NCBI GenBank assembly: GCA_030248195.1
Contig: JASAND010030736.1
Span: 1-64,000 of the forward strand
Direction: 5' to 3'
Source: Trissonchulus latispiculum
Lineage: Eukaryota; Nematoda; Enoplea; Enoplida; Ironidae
DNA length: 64,000 nucleotides
Every line of letters starts with the position of its first letter. Position 1 is the stretch's first letter. The translations under genes were made by a program, and so were the position numbers. The notes below the pieces were generated by a model. The model did not search any database. It was not told the origin of the DNA and saw nothing but the letters and a program-made list of their open reading frames with translations. Of the stretch, positions 59,856 to 64,000 are shown piece by piece.

Positions 59856-60533
59856 AAGACATGCAACCTTACCTTCCCGGACCTGAAGGAGAAGCGAAGG
59901 CACATGCGAGATGGCCACCCTCGTCTATGCTGTGGCCAAGTCTTCAACACAATGAGAGATTTGCGATGGCACAAAGACCAACATCACAAGAACGAAGGGA
60001 GAAAGAGGCGACAGACGAGAACGGAAGGCTACGTGAAGACGAAAACGAGACGCGGAGATGATTTGCTGCTATTTACAAACCTGAATCATCCCTTTTCCAA
60101 CTACTACAAGGCCAACTTTATCGTATATGGAGTGCCCTTCAGGAGTGTCATGCAATTCTACGTGGCAGAAAAGGCAAGATGGCTTGGAGAGTTCGACAAG
60201 TTCAATCGAATTGTACAAGCCTGGACGCCTGAGGAAGCAATTCATATTGGAACAACTCTACCAACAGAGAACGATGAAGATTGGGAGAGGATGCGTGCTT
60301 CGGTGGTGGAAATTGGCGTCAGGGAAAAGGTGCGGCAAAATGCTGATATTGAGCGGCTACTGATGGACACTGGTGATGGGATAATTGCGGCTGCTACAGG
60401 ATCAATAGACAATTATTGGGGTATTGGTCTGGATGCGGATGATCGCCTTGCCATAAACCCAAAGAAATGGCGTGGTGACAACGTTCTTGGCAAGATGTTG
60501 ATGAAGATTAGAGAAGAAGCCAGAACCTGCTAA
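59841..60533 (+). CDS. C2H2 zinc-finger plus NADAR-domain protein
   Basis: Residues 5-50 hold C2H2-like fingers (ICKTCNLTF, then CCGQVFNTMRDLRWH). A Lys/Arg-rich linker follows. From about residue 75 to the end the protein matches the NADAR (YbiA/DUF1768) fold: LLLFTNLNHPFSNYYKANF, MQFYVAEKAR, KVRQNADIERLLMDTGDG, DNYWGIGLDA and GDNVLGKMLMKIREE. The W-G-I-G and LG..LM..R motifs are the clearest. The acidic residue usual before the D..WG motif is Ala here (IIAAATGSIDNYWG). Known NADAR enzymes are N-glycosidases; some remove ADP-ribose from guanine in nucleic acid. Fingers plus this domain suggest an enzyme delivered to DNA. Activity is inferred. An ATG in another frame upstream (59750) may add a finger. 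Confidence 0.75.
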   Translation: MATICKTCNLTFPDLKEKRRHMRDGHPRLCCGQVFNTMRDLRWHKDQHHKNEGRKRRQTRTEGYVKTKTRRGDDLLLFTNLNHPFSNYYKANFIVYGVPFRSVMQFYVAEKARWLGEFDKFNRIVQAWTPEEAIHIGTTLPTENDEDWERMRASVVEIGVREKVRQNADIERLLMDTGDGIIAAATGSIDNYWGIGLDADDRLAINPKKWRGDNVLGKMLMKIREEARTC

Positions 60534-60557
60534 CTGATGAACTTTTGTGTAATTGTG

Positions 60558-60584
60558 AACGTTGTAAACAATAAAAACAACGTT
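60558..60584 (+). terminator. Polyadenylation signal in a hairpin loop
   Basis: AACGTTGT and ACAACGTT form an 8-bp stem with AATAAA at 60570-60575 in the loop, 37 bp after the NADAR stop and just before the ATPase gene. Confidence 0.55.
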
Positions 60585-60604
60585 TCCGCCAATCATCAAA
60601 CACG

Positions 60605-61252
60605 ATGAAAATGGCACTTATACCTACTCCTTTTTTGATGCTACAGCATCCATTTACCTGCATAGTTGCAGCGCCAACTAAAGCTGGAAAGACTACATTC
60701 GTTTCAAAGCTATTACAGCATGCGGATCAAATGATCCAACCCCAACCAGATCGGATTTTGTGGTGTTACACCGAATGGCAAGAAGCCTATGAAAATCTAC
60801 CCTATGTTACCTTTCAAAAGGGACTACCAAATTTAGAAGAACTGAAACGTAACAAGCATATGAACACTCTCATCGTTTTGGATGATCTCATGTCAGAAGT
60901 AACAAAGGATTCGAAACTGGTGGAATTGTTTACGCGTGGGTGCCATCACTGGTCCTGCAGCGTAATACACATCACTCAAGACATATTCTTTGCAAGGAGG
61001 ACAAGCAGGATAAATGCTCAGTACATTGTACTAATGAAGAATCCTGCCGACAAGCTAACTCCACTGAATCTCGCCAAGCAAATGTACCCTGGTCAAGTAG
61101 ACGGCTTCATGCAAGCCTTCAATCATGCCACAAGCAAGCCTCATGGATACCTGCTGATTGATCTGGATCAAGCAACACCAGAAGAATTTCGACTGCGAAC
61201 AAACATATTTCCAGATGAACTTAATGGGGTGTATACACTAAAGAAGACATAA
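60605..61252 (+). CDS. Polinton genome-packaging ATPase
   Basis: 215 residues of the FtsK/HerA-type packaging ATPase family found in Polintons and related double-jelly-roll viruses. Walker A is APTKAGKTTF (residues 23-32) and Walker B is TLIVLDDLM (88-96). A likely sensor region is SCSVIHITQD, followed by RINAQYIVLMKNPADK. Length and order fit the family. It would drive linear DNA into preformed capsids. It starts a plus-strand run that continues through the capsid gene. No breaks are seen. Confidence 0.9.
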   Translation: MKMALIPTPFLMLQHPFTCIVAAPTKAGKTTFVSKLLQHADQMIQPQPDRILWCYTEWQEAYENLPYVTFQKGLPNLEELKRNKHMNTLIVLDDLMSEVTKDSKLVELFTRGCHHWSCSVIHITQDIFFARRTSRINAQYIVLMKNPADKLTPLNLAKQMYPGQVDGFMQAFNHATSKPHGYLLIDLDQATPEEFRLRTNIFPDELNGVYTLKKT

Positions 61253-61326
61253 ATACATGCGGTGTAAACGATATTAACCGTAAGAAATACATAAAAGCTA
61301 TTCCCGATTAATGTATCATCAGCGAT

Positions 61327-61665
61327 ATGGCTCAACGATTTGAAAAGAACGCAGACTATTTGAGTGTTCTATGCAAGTGTAACCCCAAACAACGTAAAGC
61401 TATACTCAAGACAGCAGACAATCAGCTCATTGGAGTCATCTGTGACTGTGTGGAAAACGTACTAGCGGGTAACGTACCGCTTAGCGACGAAGAAAAGCAT
61501 CGTCTGAGAAAACATATCAACGTTCTCAGAAGAATTCGCGCAAAGAAGTCTTTGGCCAGCAAACGAAAGGAGATTGTTCAACACGGAGGATTCTTGCCTG
61601 CAGTTTTGGCTCCTCTCATTGGCGTTGTTGGTGGATTACTCAGCGATCTGATACTCAGAAGATGA
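61327..61665 (+). CDS. Small basic Polinton protein with C-terminal hydrophobic segment
   Basis: 112 residues: KCNPKQRKAILKTADNQL, CDCVENVLAGNVPLSDEEK, a basic stretch (HVLRR-type, RRIRAKKSLASKRKEI), then QHGGFLPAVLAPLIGVVGG. This series, a charged helix bundle then a basic patch then a GGFL-type hydrophobic tail, is one I recall from small proteins next to ATPase and integrase in adintovirus-like elements, where a core or membrane-active virion protein has been suggested. Its stop overlaps the next start by 4 bp (ATGA). Confidence 0.65.
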   Translation: MAQRFEKNADYLSVLCKCNPKQRKAILKTADNQLIGVICDCVENVLAGNVPLSDEEKHRLRKHINVLRRIRAKKSLASKRKEIVQHGGFLPAVLAPLIGVVGGLLSDLILRR

Positions 61666-62231
61666 TGGAATATTCAATACTGGTTAGACCAGATTACTTT
61701 GAGCAGCATGGAGAAGTTGCAGCCCAGCAAATCAAGGAAGCGCTGGAGCAGAAAGTACCCTCAGATGTGAAACTTGCCTTATACCGCCAGCAAAACTACC
61801 GGAACCGGCTGATTAAAGAAAAGCCAAAAACGACAATGACTGTTAAAAGGGAGTCATCTCCCCAGACTGACAGCATTATTGTGGATAACCTTCCACCAGC
61901 AGTCCAAACGAAAGGTAGAATGCTTATCCAGCATTTGCAAGGCATTAAGGGTTTTAGAGTAAACGATAGGGGAGAAATTGAGTATAAAGGACAAATTGCC
62001 CCTGACTCACGGATATTTGATCTTATTAATGACTTTGTCAGGAAACGGAAGACAAAATCGTCTCAACCTGGCGACGATTTATTTGTCGAAGCTCTACGAG
62101 ATAGCAATGTACCCCGCGAATTTATAGGTAACTCAGCCCGATGGGCTGATATTCGAAAGCATAAAAAGCAAATTGGACGCGGATCTAATATATCCAGTGC
62201 TCTAAAACGTTTAAAATGGAAGCGATCTTAG
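61662..62231 (+). CDS. Conserved Polinton protein, possibly minor virion protein
   Basis: 189 residues. The N-terminal part is helical (AAQQIKEALEQKVP), then comes a linker, and from residue 85 a conserved-looking core: LIQHLQGIKGFRVNDRGEI, SRIFDLINDFVRKRKTK and ALRDSNVPREFIGN. I recall this last motif set from proteins encoded beside Polinton integrases, with no known function. It overlaps both neighbours: ATG 61662 lies in the previous stop region, and the last 16 bp overlap the integrase start. Confidence 0.65.
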   Translation: MMEYSILVRPDYFEQHGEVAAQQIKEALEQKVPSDVKLALYRQQNYRNRLIKEKPKTTMTVKRESSPQTDSIIVDNLPPAVQTKGRMLIQHLQGIKGFRVNDRGEIEYKGQIAPDSRIFDLINDFVRKRKTKSSQPGDDLFVEALRDSNVPREFIGNSARWADIRKHKKQIGRGSNISSALKRLKWKRS

Positions 62232-63280
62232 ATGAACTATATTATAACCCTAGCAGAAACACTGCTTTCACAGGTCAACAGGCACTGCTGAGTAAAGCTG
62301 CCGGTGCTACTACCCAAAATGTGCGAGACTATCTCAAGAAGCAGTATACCTATACTATGCACAAACCCATCAAGCGAAACTATAGAAGAAGGCGCTATGA
62401 AGTTGCTGGAATAGATAAGCTTTGGCAGGTCGATTTGGCCGACATGGTTAGAGTAGCAGATGACAACGATGGGTACAAGTATCTACTTACTTGTGTTGAC
62501 GTCTTCTCCAAGTACGCCTGGGTTGCTCCAGTGAAATCAAAGGCAGGTACAGATGTAGCCAATGCCTTTAAAACCATTCTGGACGGCGGGCGATTTCCTA
62601 AAGCTCTACAATCAGACAAGGGAAAGGAATTTCTCAACAGCACTTTTCAGAAACTGCTGAGGGAAAACGACATTCACTTTTACACATGCAACAATCCCGA
62701 TATCAAGTGTAGTCTTGTTGAGAGGTTTAACAGAACCATAAAGACAAAACTATTCAAGTACTTTACCAAAAACAGAACCTACAAATACATAGATGTGCTA
62801 CCTCAACTGGTAGCAGGATATAACGATTCCAAACACCGAAGCATTAAAATGAGTCCAAATATGGCCTCGGATCCACAAAACCAGTATAAGGTCTTCAAGA
62901 ACCTATATGGTAAAATAGTACCATTTAAGGCCCCGACATTTAGTGAAGGAGATATTGTGAGAATTAGCCGATCAAAAGGCATTTTTGAAAAGGGATATCT
63001 CCCAAATTGGTCAGAAGAACTGTTTAAAATTACCAAACTTTCTCCAGGCCAACCTCCAATGTACAAACTAAGTGACATGCAAGGGGAACCAATTGAGGGT
63101 GGTTTCTATGAGGAGGAGCTTCAGGCAATAACTGAACCAGAGACGTATTGGATCGAAAAGATCATAAAAACTAGAGGTAGAGGCAAAAATAAGCAATATC
63201 TGGTCAAGTGGTTAGGATACCCTGACAAATTTAACAGCTGGATTAACGAAAATGACGGATTTTTACCTTCATCTACCTAG
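62216..63280 (+). CDS. Polinton DDE integrase with chromodomain
   Basis: 354 residues of the retroviral-type integrase family (rve). The catalytic triad is visible: D73 (LWQVDLADM), D134 (LQSDKGKEF) and E169 (SLVERFNRT). An N-terminal helical region precedes it; a basic DNA-binding-like stretch (KRNYRRRRYEV) is at 53-63. The C-terminal 50 residues form a chromodomain (YWIEKIIKTRG, QYLVKWLGYPDKFNSWI), as usual in Polinton integrases, which may guide insertion to marked chromatin. The frame is intact, which suggests recent activity or recent insertion. It overlaps the capsid gene start by 29 bp. Confidence 0.95.
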   Translation: MEAILDELYYNPSRNTAFTGQQALLSKAAGATTQNVRDYLKKQYTYTMHKPIKRNYRRRRYEVAGIDKLWQVDLADMVRVADDNDGYKYLLTCVDVFSKYAWVAPVKSKAGTDVANAFKTILDGGRFPKALQSDKGKEFLNSTFQKLLRENDIHFYTCNNPDIKCSLVERFNRTIKTKLFKYFTKNRTYKYIDVLPQLVAGYNDSKHRSIKMSPNMASDPQNQYKVFKNLYGKIVPFKAPTFSEGDIVRISRSKGIFEKGYLPNWSEELFKITKLSPGQPPMYKLSDMQGEPIEGGFYEEELQAITEPETYWIEKIIKTRGRGKNKQYLVKWLGYPDKFNSWINENDGFLPSST

Positions 63281-64000
63281 CAATACAAACAACTTTAACA
63301 CTTTAAGCAGTTTTAGCGTAAAGCTACCACACCGTATAGATCTGGACGGCCAATGGGAAGTTGCTCTTGTTGAGTTTATTTATCCCGTGACATGGGCTAA
63401 TCTAGGCAGAAAAGTTGACGCTATAGCGAGTATTCATTTCTCTGATGACAGCTCAAAGGCTAAAGCTCTTCCTGCAAGACATTACGCAACAGTGGAAGAT
63501 TTATGCGAAGGCATAAACAAGAGCATTCAGTATATGAAAAATGAGACCGGTGAAGTGGCTGAGTGCAAGTTCTACTTTGACAAAGACCTACATCGTGTAG
63601 TGTTTAAAGTGTTTGAAAACCCAGACAATCTTGAGCACCCAAACTTTTTCAGTATCAAGTTTAGCGAAAAGTTGGCGTATATGTTGGGATTCAATGAAAG
63701 ACTGCTAGATTCTCAGCCGCCTACTGAGGAAAGAGAAGATATTGACGACTGGGATTCTCTCACGTCAAGCGTCGTTACAAAACACAAGATTATTGCAACT
63801 GGGGAACCCGATATGAGAGCTGGATTCTATTCCATGTACGTCTACTGTGACATTGTAGCACCTCAAATCGTCGGAAATACAACTGCGCCCATTCTGAGAG
63901 TCGTTCACGTTGAAGGTGAACACGGAGACATTATAGATAAGATATACAACAACCCGCACTACGTTCCAGTACTAAAAAAGGAGTTTGACACAATCGAAAT
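63252..64000 (+). CDS. Polinton minor capsid (penton) protein, cut by window end
   Basis: The frame opens at ATG 63252, inside the integrase 3' end, and stays open to the window edge (249 codons). The N terminus has the family signature LPSNTNNFNTLSSFSVKLP, then IDLDGQWEVALVEFIYPVTW, which begins the single-jelly-roll penton protein of Polintons. Further blocks are FFSIKFSEKLAYMLGF and AGFYSMYVYCDIVAPQIVGN. The missing C-terminal part lies beyond 64000. It should cap the fivefold vertices of a capsid built by the major capsid protein, which would be expected next. Confidence 0.9.
   Translation, partial: MTDFYLHLPSNTNNFNTLSSFSVKLPHRIDLDGQWEVALVEFIYPVTWANLGRKVDAIASIHFSDDSSKAKALPARHYATVEDLCEGINKSIQYMKNETGEVAECKFYFDKDLHRVVFKVFENPDNLEHPNFFSIKFSEKLAYMLGFNERLLDSQPPTEEREDIDDWDSLTSSVVTKHKIIATGEPDMRAGFYSMYVYCDIVAPQIVGNTTAPILRVVHVEGEHGDIIDKIYNNPHYVPVLKKEFDTIE

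Larger units (their letters stand above)
55322..64000. mobile_element. Polinton/Maverick (adintovirus-like) element, left part
   Basis: The block from 56155 onwards contains the hallmark set of a Polinton: packaging ATPase, DDE integrase with chromodomain, and the single-jelly-roll minor capsid protein, with accessory genes to the left. The left boundary is inferred as the AGCGGCGATAGCGGC just after a T run at 55316-55321, because Polinton termini start with AG and often hold tandem repeats. The right end is beyond the window. Major capsid protein, protease and polymerase are not in the visible part. All identified frames here are open apart from the zinc-finger frame change at 59750-59850. 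Confidence 0.9.

Overview
The window is animal nuclear DNA. Genes are split by GT-AG introns, AATAAA signals follow the stop codons, and the noncoding DNA is dense with short inverted-repeat transposons, degraded non-LTR retrotransposons, satellites and TA microsatellites. A Polinton/Maverick-type element fills the right end. The host genes fit an invertebrate metazoan; the phylum cannot be fixed from this window.

Layout. (1) Positions 1-16821 form a very large inverted repeat whose axis lies near 8845 and which runs off the left edge. The right arm carries the 3' exons of the ribosomal protein gene RPSA and the first exons of PYROXD2. The left arm carries the same two loci on the minus strand, with RPSA badly broken. 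Both RPSA copies lack their 5' exons because the axis falls inside the gene. (2) 15016-33333 is a complete-looking PYROXD2 gene of about 16 exons, whose introns hold satellites and several transposon families. (3) 33490-38540 is mostly unassigned. (4) 38544-41758 is a three-exon gene for a leucine-rich-repeat membrane receptor without a TIR domain. (5) 41850-55070 holds a decayed tandem gene family, two non-LTR retrotransposon fragments, a foldback element with a second transposon nested in it, and a 1.08-kb DNA transposon. (6) From about 55322 to the right edge lies the left part of a Polinton-like element (adintovirus-like virus-derived transposon).

The Polinton segment encodes, in order: a minus-strand CARD-like protein; a spliced five-zinc-finger protein ending in what looks like the N-terminal domain of Polinton DNA polymerase; an unknown minus-strand protein; a minus-strand Bcl-2-like protein; a small membrane protein; a zinc-finger plus NADAR-domain protein; the packaging ATPase; two small virion-type proteins; a DDE integrase with a chromodomain; and the start of the minor capsid (penton) protein. 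The last four genes overlap one another. Major capsid protein, protease and polymerase catalytic domain are not seen and may lie beyond 64000.

The most notable content is the accessory set of this element: two apoptosis-type domains (CARD and Bcl-2) plus a NADAR domain, a fold linked to removal of ADP-ribose from guanine. Together they suggest a module aimed at host cell-death and ADP-ribosylation responses. The giant palindrome is the second notable feature. It may be a real inverted duplication or a mis-join of two haplotypes; evidence on both sides is given.
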